A stretch of DNA of 12,956 nt from Chloroflexota bacterium (GTDB lineage Bacteria > Chloroflexota > Dehalococcoidia > Lucifugimonadales > UBA3495): positions 1 through 12,956 of the forward strand of contig JADFPM010000047.1 in NCBI GenBank assembly GCA_022562335.1. Reading direction: 5' to 3'. How positions within the stretch are numbered: the stretch's first letter is position 1; every line of letters begins with the position of its first letter. Positions 4,867 through 12,424 of this stretch are shown here, one piece after another. The position numbers were made by a program, and so were the translations under genes. The notes below the pieces were generated by a model. The model saw nothing but the letters and a program-made list of their open reading frames with translations, searched no databases and was not told where the DNA came from.

Positions 4867-6771
4867 TTGATCTACACTGCCAAGGTCCCTGTGACCGATC
4901 CGGCCATCGCCGGTGCGTGCGCCCGATTCGCCTCGGAGATCACGCCCGTTCTACCCATGGATCGAATGGCCATCGTGTTATTGGAACCCGAGGGAGACAC
5001 CAGCCGGGTGGTTTATTCATGGGCCAATCCGTCCATCACAAGGCGATATTTGCCCGGTACGGCAGGTTTGCGTTCAACTCTATCCCAAAGAGCGCCTTCG
5101 CCCCTGCGGATACCTCTCAACGGCGAAGAAGGACTCTTGGGCGAGGTGCTGGTGAGGGGTTGCCAGCCGGGCCTTTTCGATGCTTCACGACGGGAGATGG
5201 TGCGGCAGTGCGCCGATCACCTGACCTTGGCCCTGGAAAACATCAGGTTGCGCCGCAGTTTGAATAGCAATCAACAGGTTAACGACGCGGTTCGACGCAT
5301 CAATCAAGCTGCGGCGCCAGAGGCGCCCCTCAGCCGGGGTTTCCGGCAATTCGCCACGGAGATCAAGGCGATGGTCGAATACCAACGCCTCAGCATTTAT
5401 TTGGTTAATCAAGGATCGGACCTGGCAATATGCGCCTACCGCACCGGTCAAGGCGTGGGCCGGCACCGGTCTGGAGAGTCGACAAGGCTATCCGACAGCG
5501 GTCTGGGAGAATCGGCAGCCAGCGGGGAAAGCCGGATATTTCCCGACCTTTCGGAACGCGGTTGCCCGGTGGTGTGGAACCAGATCATGCCATCGGAAAT
5601 CAGATCTGCAATGATGGTGCCGGTGACCCTGTACGGCAAAACCCTGGGCATGGTGCTTTTGGAGCACAGATCGCCCAGGGCATATGGGGCCGTCGACCAG
5701 ACCTGCTTGGAAGAGGTGGTTGCGGCGCTTACGCCCTCGTTAGCGCGCCTGGCGTCCCCAAACCAACCCGGCTCGGATCCTCGTCAACCTGCTCAGGACG
5801 GCATTCAGCAAGAGTTGGCCAGGATATTTGGCGCCTCCCAGTCGTTGGATGAAATCTTCCCTCCATTCGTCGACACCGTGGCTAAAGTTATCGCCATCGA
5901 CGGCGCATGCATCTCCTGGATAGACTCCGAGGGATATGACTTCCCTGATCTTTGGGCGTCTCCCGGCCACGGGACATTCGAGCCCGAATCGGCACCGGCA
6001 ACCGGATTCTCCACTGGTATCTCCATCGAAACCCGGTTGTATTTCAAAGGTGAGATCATCGGTGTTTTGACCATCTTCCGGGATCGGGGCAAGGGTTTTT
6101 CCATGCAGGACCAAGCCACCCTGGATGAGTTGGGGATTCAGGTTTCCCCGGTGGTTCAGGCCGGCCGGCTTTACGTTCACTCCAGACGGCAAGCCCATCG
6201 GCTGGAGCAGCTAAACCGGTTGGAAATAGCGCCGGCCCCGGCTGGGAGCCTATCATCGCTGATCGAGACCCTCGCCGGCCAGGCAACCAGTATTGGCCAG
6301 GCAGAATGGTCGGCGGCGTTTATGTACGACCACCAGAGGCCGGGCCTATCACCCATCGCCGGAGCTGATATTCTCGGGGAGGGATCGCCCCAAGACCTGC
6401 TGGGAGACCTCGGCGAAGGCCTCATGGAAGAGATTGCGGACCTGGCGGCCAAGTGTTTCGACGAAGGGGCGCCGGTGCGGCGGTCTCTGATCCGCCGGCG
6501 CGAAAGCGCGGCCCTGGGCCGTTATCCCGCAAAGGGCCGGTCTGGAGAGGTCCCCCAAGTGGAATCTTGGAGATGCCTGGCTATACCGCTGCAAAATTCC
6601 ATTGAAAAGGCCGGTGTGCTGGTGTTGGGGCGGGGCGAGGGGATTCCCTGGACACAAGAAGAGGTTTACCTGCTGGAATCGTTCGTCGGGGAAGCCGCCA
6701 ACGAGATCGAATCGGCACGCCTAAAGGATGCCGGGCGCCGGTTGCTCACCGGCGAACCCAAGGGTGTTTGA
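4867..6771 (+). CDS. Multi-GAF-domain protein without a visible output domain
   Basis: The 634-aa protein is soluble, with no signal peptide or membrane segment. I read four GAF-like units: about 12-128, 155-295, 313-435 and 460-622. Each has the expected layout of a leading helix, a strand such as RLSIYLVNQ (173-181), later strands such as SAMMVPVTLYGKTLGMVLLEH (247-267, in two parts) and a closing helix that runs into the next unit (for example ALENIRLRRSLN, 122-133). Units 1 and 2 are clearest; 3 and 4 are more divergent. GAF domains bind cyclic nucleotides, haem, bilins or other small ligands. No histidine kinase, GGDEF, HTH or phosphatase domain follows, so it would work through a partner or be a truncated sensor. 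No obvious bilin Cys motif was seen. Start TTG 4867 has AAAGG 10 nt upstream; an in-frame CTG at 4837 is a possible longer start. Confidence 0.8.
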   Translation: MIYTAKVPVTDPAIAGACARFASEITPVLPMDRMAIVLLEPEGDTSRVVYSWANPSITRRYLPGTAGLRSTLSQRAPSPLRIPLNGEEGLLGEVLVRGCQPGLFDASRREMVRQCADHLTLALENIRLRRSLNSNQQVNDAVRRINQAAAPEAPLSRGFRQFATEIKAMVEYQRLSIYLVNQGSDLAICAYRTGQGVGRHRSGESTRLSDSGLGESAASGESRIFPDLSERGCPVVWNQIMPSEIRSAMMVPVTLYGKTLGMVLLEHRSPRAYGAVDQTCLEEVVAALTPSLARLASPNQPGSDPRQPAQDGIQQELARIFGASQSLDEIFPPFVDTVAKVIAIDGACISWIDSEGYDFPDLWASPGHGTFEPESAPATGFSTGISIETRLYFKGEIIGVLTIFRDRGKGFSMQDQATLDELGIQVSPVVQAGRLYVHSRRQAHRLEQLNRLEIAPAPAGSLSSLIETLAGQATSIGQAEWSAAFMYDHQRPGLSPIAGADILGEGSPQDLLGDLGEGLMEEIADLAAKCFDEGAPVRRSLIRRRESAALGRYPAKGRSGEVPQVESWRCLAIPLQNSIEKAGVLVLGRGEGIPWTQEEVYLLESFVGEAANEIESARLKDAGRRLLTGEPKGV

Positions 6772-6954
6772 GACCCCCACCCAGAGCTACTGGCGGAAAT
6801 CTCCCACTCGTCGCGAAGCACCCTTTCCTCTGTTTGGCTTGGCAATGGGAAGAAACATCGCCTGAGATAGATGTCTTTGGGGTTTTCCTCACGCCGGCCG
6901 CTGAACGGCTCAGCCGCTGGCCGATGCGGCCCGATCCAGTCTGAGTACCTGGGG

Positions 6955-6979
6955 TATACTTGCGGAGGCTCCCAGTATA
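6955..6979. promoter_or_regulatory. Imperfect dyad with a -10-like box upstream of the LLM oxidoreductase
   Basis: TATACT (6955-6960, 5 of 6 to a -10) pairs with AGTATA (6974-6979); inside lie GGAG (6964-6967) and CTCC (6969-6972). The inner spacing is uneven (3 versus 1 base). No good -35 is present at 17 bp. It is placed 37 bp before the start codon and may be promoter plus operator. The rest of the 6772-7015 gap shows a GC hairpin (GCTGA-ACGGC-TCAGC near 6900) but no terminator. Confidence 0.3.
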
Positions 6980-7005
6980 TGGAGTCAAGTTCCGTATTTG
7001 CCGGC

Positions 7006-7010
7006 GGAGG
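7006..7010 (+). promoter_or_regulatory. Shine-Dalgarno that fixes the ATG start at 7016
   Basis: GGAGG lies 5 nt before ATG 7016. An in-frame TTG at 6998 would read through this site and has no such signal of its own. Confidence 0.85.
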
Positions 7011-7015
7011 GTGGC

Positions 7016-8038
7016 ATGCGCGTTCAATACCATTTGGCATCCAAAAACCTGAGCGGCGTGGCCGCTGAGGCTTCCTGGGCCGAATCCATGGGTTACGACG
7101 GCGTTTCGGCCAGCGAGACGTCCCACGACCCGTTCCTGCCCCTGGCCCTGGCTGCCACGGCCACGTCCCATATTTCCCTGGAGACCAGGGTGGCCATCGC
7201 CTTTCCCCGTTCACCCATGGTCGTGGCCCACACGGCTCGAGACCTGCAGGACCTTTCCCGGGGCCGGTTTCGCCTTGGATTGGGCACCCAGGTCAAAGGG
7301 CACATCGAACGGCGTTTCTCCACGAAATGGGAATCCCCCGGTCCCAAGTTGCGGGAATACGTCGAGTCATTGCGCCAAATCTGGGACTGTTGGAACGGTG
7401 ATGGCAGCCTGGACTACCAGGGTAAATTCTACCAATTCTCGCTGATGTCGCCCTTTTTCAATCCCGGTCCCAGCGCTTTCCCCGACCCGGCCATCTACAA
7501 CGGCGCGGTCAACGCTTACAACAGCCGGGTGGCCGGAGAGGTCACCGACGGTTTGATGCTGCACAGCCTGACCTCCGATAAGTACGTGCGGGAAGTGATC
7601 AAGCCCAACGTGATCAAGGGGGCTGAACGGGTAGGGCGCGACCCGTCCCAAGCCAAGATATGCGGCGGCGGCTTTATCATCACCGGGCCCAACAGATCCA
7701 GCATCAGGGACATGGAAGCCGAAGTCAGGCGGCGCATATCGTTCTATGCGTCCACGCGCACCTATTTCCCTGCCCTGGAGTGCCACGGATTTACCGAGGT
7801 CGGCCAGCGATTGCATGAAATGTCCCTCAACGGCCGGTGGGCGGAGATGGCCGAGTTGGTCAGCGATGAGATGTTGGATGCATTCTGCGTGCGGGGGGAA
7901 TACGACGAGATCGCCGATAAGTTCCTGGAACGGTACGGGGGCCTGCTGGACGAGGTGAGCTTCTCTCCCCACACGGTGGAACCTATAGAGGAACCGCAGC
8001 TAAAGAAGATCATCCGCCGTTTTCAGGAAGTTGGCTAG
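7016..8038 (+). CDS. LLM-class (luciferase-like) oxidoreductase, probably F420-dependent
   Basis: The 340-aa protein is a luciferase-like TIM barrel. Marks are WAESMGYDGVSASE (21-34), TSHISLETRVAIAFPRSP (50-67), the strand and loop ARDLQDLSRGRFRLGLGTQV (74-93) and GHIERRF (95-101). This last region is typical of mycobacterial-type F420-dependent members of the TIGR03617 kind, as opposed to FMN-dependent monooxygenases with a partner reductase. These enzymes reduce or oxidise small organic molecules with F420H2 or reduced flavin; the substrate is unknown. The cofactor call is by resemblance and no F420 biosynthesis gene is in view. The start follows a clear GGAGG. An alpha/beta hydrolase begins 56 bp downstream on the same strand, so the two are probably cotranscribed and may act on one substrate. 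Confidence 0.85.
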   Translation: MRVQYHLASKNLSGVAAEASWAESMGYDGVSASETSHDPFLPLALAATATSHISLETRVAIAFPRSPMVVAHTARDLQDLSRGRFRLGLGTQVKGHIERRFSTKWESPGPKLREYVESLRQIWDCWNGDGSLDYQGKFYQFSLMSPFFNPGPSAFPDPAIYNGAVNAYNSRVAGEVTDGLMLHSLTSDKYVREVIKPNVIKGAERVGRDPSQAKICGGGFIITGPNRSSIRDMEAEVRRRISFYASTRTYFPALECHGFTEVGQRLHEMSLNGRWAEMAELVSDEMLDAFCVRGEYDEIADKFLERYGGLLDEVSFSPHTVEPIEEPQLKKIIRRFQEVG

Positions 8039-8094
8039 GGAAGCCGCCTGCGGTTGCCCAGGTATAAGTCCATCTGCCACTTCGGAGATCACAA

Positions 8095-8871
8095 ATGCCC
8101 ACCGTAGATTATTCGCCATTGGACCGCCCCGAAATCTCCATGAACTCGTTCTACCCCAGAAAAAACTGGACGCCAACCCCACCGGGCGCTGAAGATCACA
8201 TGGTGAAGGTGGATGACGGGGTGTCTCTGTCCTGCCGTTTCTTTCCCGTAGGGCCGGAAAGCCCCACCATCCTGTTTTTCTACGGCAATGGCGAGACGGC
8301 GGCAGACTACGACGGAATCGCCCCGATATACAACCAGGTGGGGATCAACTTCTTTGTGGCTGATTACCGGGGTTATGGCGGCAGCGGCGGTCTTCCGGCG
8401 TTTTCCACCATGCTTTCCGACGCGCGCAAAGTCCAGGAAGCGCTGTGGGAGATATTGGAGGCCGGCGGTTACAATGGCCCTCGGTTCGTCATGAGCCGCT
8501 CCATGGGCCGGCACGCCGCGTTTGAACTGGCCGCCGATCCGCCGGAAGGCCTCAAGGGTCTGATCATCGAGAGCGGCCGCCCCAGCCTGGGCAATTTCAC
8601 CCGCGGTTTGGAGCCGGCCGAATCCCAGAAGTTCCAGGATGAATACCTGGAAAAAGTGTTATCCATCGAAATACCGGTATTGGTGATCCACGGCCAGATG
8701 GATGATTTGGCGCCGTTGAAGGATGCGGTGGGCATGTACCAGCGATTCGTGTCTTCAGATAAACACCTGTTGATCATTCCCGGCGCGGGCCACAACGACC
8801 TGATGCACATCGGGATCAACGAGTACTTTGAAGCGATCCGCCAGTTCGTGGCGCCAAAAGCTGAAAGCTGA
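8095..8871 (+). CDS. Alpha/beta hydrolase with an unusual nucleophile elbow
   Basis: The 258-aa protein has the alpha/beta-hydrolase order: an oxyanion segment FFYGNGE (61-67), ADYRGYGGSGG (89-99), a nucleophile elbow MSRSMGRHAA (133-142; Ser136), an acid in HGQMDD (199-204; Asp203 or Asp204) and the catalytic His233 in GAGHND (230-235). The closest look is to the BEM46/FrsA-like esterase group, whose elbow normally reads GxSxG. Here the first Gly is Ser134 (S-R-S-M-G), while the triad itself appears complete. No signal peptide is seen, so it should be cytoplasmic. The start has GGAG 7 nt upstream. It follows the LLM oxidoreductase by 56 bp and ends 17 bp short of the convergent deacetylase stop, with no terminator between. 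Confidence 0.88.
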   Translation: MPTVDYSPLDRPEISMNSFYPRKNWTPTPPGAEDHMVKVDDGVSLSCRFFPVGPESPTILFFYGNGETAADYDGIAPIYNQVGINFFVADYRGYGGSGGLPAFSTMLSDARKVQEALWEILEAGGYNGPRFVMSRSMGRHAAFELAADPPEGLKGLIIESGRPSLGNFTRGLEPAESQKFQDEYLEKVLSIEIPVLVIHGQMDDLAPLKDAVGMYQRFVSSDKHLLIIPGAGHNDLMHIGINEYFEAIRQFVAPKAES

Positions 8872-8888
8872 GGGCGGACGGCCGATAG

Positions 8889-9638
8889 CTATCCATCCAG
8901 AAATTGCCATTCCAGGGAGCCGATGCCGAACTGGATTCGCCGAAACCCCTCGGCGAAGGGAACGCCCGCCTTTTCGCCGGTCTCCCCGGACCACCGGCGG
9001 ATCCGTTCCATGCGGTCGTGGGTCGTCCGGCTATGCATCTGGCTGACGTGGCGGCTCAGGGCCTCAGCCTTCAACTCCAGGTTGGCCTCCTCCAACTCCA
9101 CAAAGCAGTCGGGAGATTCGCTGGCCCATAGGAAGGCCCGCTCCACGCGGTGGGGCTTCAGGCCCTCTTGGGATATCTGCTCGGGGAAATGCAGGTAGCT
9201 CCACGCGTAGGTGAAAGCGGCGTCCAGGGCCACCTGTCCGCTCATACGGTGGTCCCGGTGGGTGTGGCTTTTGCTGCGGTAGGGGTCGATGCAAAAAATG
9301 GTGTCGGGCTGGTGTTGGCGGATCAGCCGCACCACCTGGCCGCGGAATTCCAGATCGTCCTCCAAACCGCCGTCGGGGTGGGCCAGAAACACCACGTCTT
9401 TGACCCCCAGAACGCCGGAGGCCTCCCGTTGTTCCTTTTCCCGCGTTGCGGCCAGTTCCGCCGGCTGCAACTCCCGGTCTGAAGTCCCCTTGTCACCGTT
9501 GGTGCACATGACCACGATGAACTCGCTGCCCGACTCTTTGATCCACTTGGCCATGGTGGCGCCGCAGCCGCCCTCGGCGTCGTCGGGATGGGGCGTGACC
9601 ACCAGCGCCTTCCGCGCCGGCTTGGTTATCAGTTGCAT
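8889..9638 (-). CDS. PIG-L family (LmbE-like) deacetylase
   Basis: The family removes acyl groups from N-acetylglucosamine-type substrates with zinc; members act in mycothiol and bacillithiol synthesis and in many less known routes. The 249-aa product carries the N-terminal motif TPHPDDAE (15-22; zinc ligand His17, general base Asp19, ligand Asp20) and the second motif HTHRDHR (125-131; ligand His130). A TNGDKG segment (46-51) follows strand 2, as is usual. No signal peptide is seen. It lies 49 bp downstream of the aldehyde dehydrogenase and is probably in its operon. There is no neighbouring MshA-, MshC- or BshC-like gene, so thiol synthesis cannot be claimed. The start has only a distant AGAGG. 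Confidence 0.92.
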   Translation of the reverse strand: MQLITKPARKALVVTPHPDDAEGGCGATMAKWIKESGSEFIVVMCTNGDKGTSDRELQPAELAATREKEQREASGVLGVKDVVFLAHPDGGLEDDLEFRGQVVRLIRQHQPDTIFCIDPYRSKSHTHRDHRMSGQVALDAAFTYAWSYLHFPEQISQEGLKPHRVERAFLWASESPDCFVELEEANLELKAEALSRHVSQMHSRTTHDRMERIRRWSGETGEKAGVPFAEGFRRIQFGIGSLEWQFLDG

Positions 9639-9687
9639 TTAGGTGTTGTCCTCTTGCTTACCTTCGCGGATTTGGTTCTGATGAGTC

Positions 9688-11100
9688 CTAAAGATGGAAC
9701 ACGACCATCTTTAGCTCGCTCATCTCCTGGACGGCGTAGGAAGGGCCCTCTTTGCCCATGCCGCTGTCCTTCAGGCCGCCGTAGGGCATCAGGTCGGCCC
9801 GCCAGCCGGGGGCCGAGTTGATGTGCAGGCTGCCGGATTGGACCTCCCGGGCGAAACGCATGGCCCAGTCCAGGTTCTGGGTGAATATTCCCGCCGACAG
9901 GCCGAATCGGCTGTCGTTGGCCATGGCGATGGCGTCATTGATGTCGGTGAAGGCGCTTACGGCCACGGCCGGCCCGAAAAGCTCTTCCCGCGAGACCCGC
10001 ATGTCGGGTTTGACGTCGGCCACCACCGTGGGGGCATGAAGTGTCCCTTCATGGTCGCCGCCGGTCATGATCCTGGCTCCTCCGCTGACGGCTTCGGCAA
10101 TCCATTCTCCGACCCGGATGGCGTCGGACTCGCGGATCATCGGTCCCATGCGCACGCTCTCGTCCAAGGGGTTGCCCATGGAAAAGGCCTCGGTGGGCGC
10201 GATCAGGGCGTCCAAAAAGTCGGCATACACGCTGCGCTCGGCGAACACCCGCTGGGTCGAGATGCACACCTGTCCGGCGTTGGCGAATCCACCGGCCACC
10301 GTGGCGGCGGCCACCTTTTCCAGGTCGGCGTCGGGCATGACTATCAGCGGGCTGTTGGAGCCCAGTTCCATGGTGACCTTCTTGATCCCGGCGTTGCGGC
10401 AGATGCGGTCGCCCACTTCCATACTGCCGGTGAAGGTGATCTTGCGCACCCGGGGGTCGCCGGTGATGGCGTCGCCGATCTCCGCTCCGGAGCCGGTGAC
10501 GCACTGGATGGCCTCTGCGGGCAGTCCCGCCTCCAACAGTATCTCGGTCAGTTTCAGGGCCGAGAGGGGCGTGTCCCCCGCCGGTTTCAACACCACCGAA
10601 TTTCCTGCTGCCAGGGCGGGGCCCACCTTGTGGCACACCAGGTTCAGGGGGAAGTTAAAGGGAGCAATGGCAACCACCACCCCCACGGGGACCCGGATGG
10701 TGAACCCGAACTGGTTCACGTTGCCGGGAGCGGCGTCCAAGGGCACCGTCTCTCCGTGGAGTCTCTTGGCTTCTTCGGAAGAGCCGGTGATGGTCTGGAT
10801 GGCCCGTTGCACTTCGGTACGGCCCTCGGCGATGACCTTGCCTTCCTCCATGGTGATGGTGTGGGCCAGGTCTTCGGAACGCTCGGCCAGCAGGTCGGCG
10901 GTCTTACGCAATATGGAGTACCGCTCATAGGAGGTCAGCTTGCGCATGGCCTCGGCGCCTCGGACGGCGCTGGCAATGGCCAGGTCCACGTCGGACGCAT
11001 TTGCCTTGGGGACAGTATCAATCACCGATTGGTCGAAGGGGTTCAACACGGGCATGGTCTCCGCTTTTTCCAACCAGGTTCCGTTGATATACATTTTCAT
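9688..11100 (-). CDS. NAD(P)-dependent aldehyde dehydrogenase
   Basis: The 470-aa product oxidises an aldehyde to its acid through a Cys thiohemiacetal. All main residues are visible: APFNFPLN (146-153; oxyanion Asn149), LKPAGDTPLS (171-180; cofactor-binding Lys172), FTGSMEVG (223-230), the general base in TMELGSNS (243-250; Glu245) and the nucleophile in GQVCISTQR (276-284; Cys279). The CIS-x-QR form and the overall length resemble the GapN, lactaldehyde and phosphonoacetaldehyde dehydrogenase branch more than betaine or retinal types, but the substrate is not proven. The start is supported by GGGGAGG 8 nt upstream; a second in-frame ATG lies two codons later. The PIG-L deacetylase follows 49 bp downstream. 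Upstream lies a 421-bp noncoding region with repeats. Confidence 0.95.
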   Translation of the reverse strand: MKMYINGTWLEKAETMPVLNPFDQSVIDTVPKANASDVDLAIASAVRGAEAMRKLTSYERYSILRKTADLLAERSEDLAHTITMEEGKVIAEGRTEVQRAIQTITGSSEEAKRLHGETVPLDAAPGNVNQFGFTIRVPVGVVVAIAPFNFPLNLVCHKVGPALAAGNSVVLKPAGDTPLSALKLTEILLEAGLPAEAIQCVTGSGAEIGDAITGDPRVRKITFTGSMEVGDRICRNAGIKKVTMELGSNSPLIVMPDADLEKVAAATVAGGFANAGQVCISTQRVFAERSVYADFLDALIAPTEAFSMGNPLDESVRMGPMIRESDAIRVGEWIAEAVSGGARIMTGGDHEGTLHAPTVVADVKPDMRVSREELFGPAVAVSAFTDINDAIAMANDSRFGLSAGIFTQNLDWAMRFAREVQSGSLHINSAPGWRADLMPYGGLKDSGMGKEGPSYAVQEMSELKMVVFHL

Positions 11101-11217
11101 GGAAGCCGCCTCCCCTTGATCTCAATTATTTGGTATTTGGCGTTTGTCGTTCGGCCCTGCGCGGGGCCCGGAATCTCACCGCTAAGGATATTACCCCCAA
11201 CGGCAAGCCGCAACCGT

Positions 11218-11250
11218 TGCCCGGCCAAATGGGCTAGGGTTGGCCCGGCA
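11218..11250. repeat. Inverted repeat upstream of the aldehyde dehydrogenase
   Basis: TGCCCGGCCAA (11218-11228) pairs with TTGGCCCGGCA (11240-11250) over an 11-nt loop: ten pairs with one C-C mismatch. No T-run follows on either strand. It lies about 120 bp upstream of the dehydrogenase start and could be an operator or part of a repeat. Confidence 0.55.
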
Positions 11251-11294
11251 GGTCTGACCAATCACATCAAAATCGTTTATCCAAAATGGGCCAT

Positions 11295-11383
11295 CCTTCG
11301 ACGGGCTCAGGACGAACGGTGGGGGAATCCTCCTCCGTTCGTGGTGAGCCCTTCGGCTTCGCTCAGGACAAGCTTGTCGAACC
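11295..11383. repeat. Nested palindromic dispersed repeat (REP-like)
   Basis: The left arm (11295-11319) begins CCTTCGACGGGCTCAGGA and ends CGAACGG. After a 15-bp spacer the right arm starts CCGTTCGTGGTGAGCCC (11335-11351), which is its near reverse complement. A further piece follows with GGCTTCGCTCAGGACAAG and the 12-bp palindrome GACAAGCTTGTC (11367-11378), then GAACC. I recognise this kind of sequence as a common dispersed palindrome in many bacterial genomes; read on the minus strand it gives the telltale peptide ACPERSRRAHHER. The doubled right side suggests that one copy inserted in another. Confidence 0.85.
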
Positions 11384-11521
11384 ATTTGTTGAGATGATCA
11401 CGCGGTGAGGCCAGAAGGCATCCGGATCCAGAAGACTTCCGGAAGGGCGTGGCTTGGCGGAGGTGGTTGATTACGGCAGCTCGAATCGATTAGGGACCTG
11501 GGCCGGGAATGGGAGCCGGGG

Positions 11522-12292
11522 TCAGAGAAGGTTGGTTCCTTTCAAAACCACCGCCCGGCCCGCGTCGGTCACGGAGTAACGGCCCGACCTTCCGGGTACC
11601 CGCTCCAGCCAGCGGAATTTGCTGCGGGCGGCGTTGCGCAGGGCCTGGGTGAAGCTGTGGGGCTGGGGCCAACCGGTCATGTCGAACAGGTGTCCCAACT
11701 CCCAAGCGTCCACGTTCTCCATGGAAAACATCCGGGCAGCGCCTTCGGCGGCGGCCACCACCTTACGCATATCGCCCATGGGGTTGACCGTTCGGCAGAA
11801 AACCGTGAAGTCGTGTCCCAGCCGGGGGTCCGACAGCTCCGGCGGAATGGAGGGATTGCGCGGGGTGCCGGGAATCGATGTATCGGGGCTGGTCCCCCGG
11901 TCGGAACGGATCGTTGCGGGGACTTGCCGTCCGGTGGGCTGACCCGTTGGTGGTTCGGCCGCGCCGGGCTCCACGGGAGGGTTCACGCGAGCTTCCAATG
12001 GTAGCGGAGCGGCTTCCGGGATATCCCGCGCGGAGGTTGAACTGGCGTGGTCATTGCCATTGCTGGCGGCTTGGGCGGGAGGCGTTTGGATGGAGGCTTT
12101 GGGCGGTACATTGATATCATTGTCCGGCCCGCCGGGTACTTCTTTGGTCTGGGCGCCTACTGAGGGTAACCGCACCAATTCGTTCAGCAAGTCGCTTTTG
12201 AACAAGCCGACGATCTGCCGCATCTCCGAGGCGTCGGCGGCTTCCAGGCTGATCTCAGTGATGTTGGGCAGGGTGATGGATATCTTGGCCAT
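11522..12292 (-). CDS. Unrecognised protein: short N-terminal domain, Pro-rich linker, winged-helix-like C-terminus
   Basis: I cannot assign a named family. The 256-aa product has three parts. Residues 1-43 (starting MAKISITLPNITEISLEAAD) look like a small strand-helix module. Residues about 45-160 are rich in Pro, Ala, Gly, Ser and Thr and are probably disordered. Residues about 165-256 look folded: helices (GDMRKVVAAAEGAARMF), a helix-turn-helix-like stretch (VDAWELGHLFDMTGWPQPHS, then TQALRNAARSKFRWLERV) and a wing-like hairpin (GRSGRYSVTDAGRAVV). That ending, GRY-x-VTDAGR, is common in winged-helix domains. It may bind DNA or a protein partner. The start could be ATG 12292 or GTG 12298; neither has a good Shine-Dalgarno. 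It lies 132 bp downstream of uvrC on the same strand and may have its own promoter. Confidence 0.7.
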   Translation of the reverse strand: MAKISITLPNITEISLEAADASEMRQIVGLFKSDLLNELVRLPSVGAQTKEVPGGPDNDINVPPKASIQTPPAQAASNGNDHASSTSARDIPEAAPLPLEARVNPPVEPGAAEPPTGQPTGRQVPATIRSDRGTSPDTSIPGTPRNPSIPPELSDPRLGHDFTVFCRTVNPMGDMRKVVAAAEGAARMFSMENVDAWELGHLFDMTGWPQPHSFTQALRNAARSKFRWLERVPGRSGRYSVTDAGRAVVLKGTNLL

Positions 12293-12325
12293 GATCACAC
12301 CGGTGCATTCGTTACATTGACGGAT

Positions 12326-12354
12326 ATGGTAATGGAGTACCCGCGCGTAATCAA
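12326..12354 (-). promoter_or_regulatory. Candidate promoter for the winged-helix-like protein gene
   Basis: On the minus strand, TTGATT (12354-12349), a 17-bp spacer and TACCAT (12331-12326) each match consensus at 4 of 6. The start would fall near 12319, about 25 nt before the ATG, which fits the lack of a strong Shine-Dalgarno. Confidence 0.3.
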
Positions 12355-12424
12355 GCCGAAAAGGGATAGGAATGTAATATCAACCGATGCTGCCGGACCG
12401 GCGGTGAAGAATACCGCGGCAAAA

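Larger units (their letters stand above)
11101..11521. other. 421-bp intergenic region without a gene
   Basis: This gap lies between the divergently read start of the aldehyde dehydrogenase and the 3' end of the winged-helix-like protein gene, both on the minus strand. It holds a tandem heptamer TATTTGG (11127-11140), an inverted repeat (11218-11250), a nested palindromic dispersed repeat (11295-11383) and a 10-bp palindrome CTTCCGGAAG (11436-11445). A minus-strand ORF at 11385-11191 is a by-product of the repeat. No clear promoter for the dehydrogenase was found. The stretch 11400-11521 shows nothing else. Confidence 0.75.

Noticed and set aside
6763..6784. Terminator after the GAF gene (GGGTG/CACCC)
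   Set aside because: Five pairs only, no T-run, and the stem overlaps the stop codon region.
8857..8872. Short repeat AAAGCTG-AAAGCTG at the hydrolase 3' end
   Set aside because: Two copies of a heptamer within the last codons; too short to mean anything without other evidence.
11191..11385. 64-codon minus-strand ORF
   Set aside because: Its peptide is produced by the dispersed palindromic repeat, a well-known source of false genes.
9823..11397. 524-codon plus-strand ORF opposite the aldehyde dehydrogenase
   Set aside because: It is antisense to a gene with every catalytic motif in place, has a His/Gly-rich meaningless translation and runs into the dispersed repeat; high-GC shadows of this length are common.
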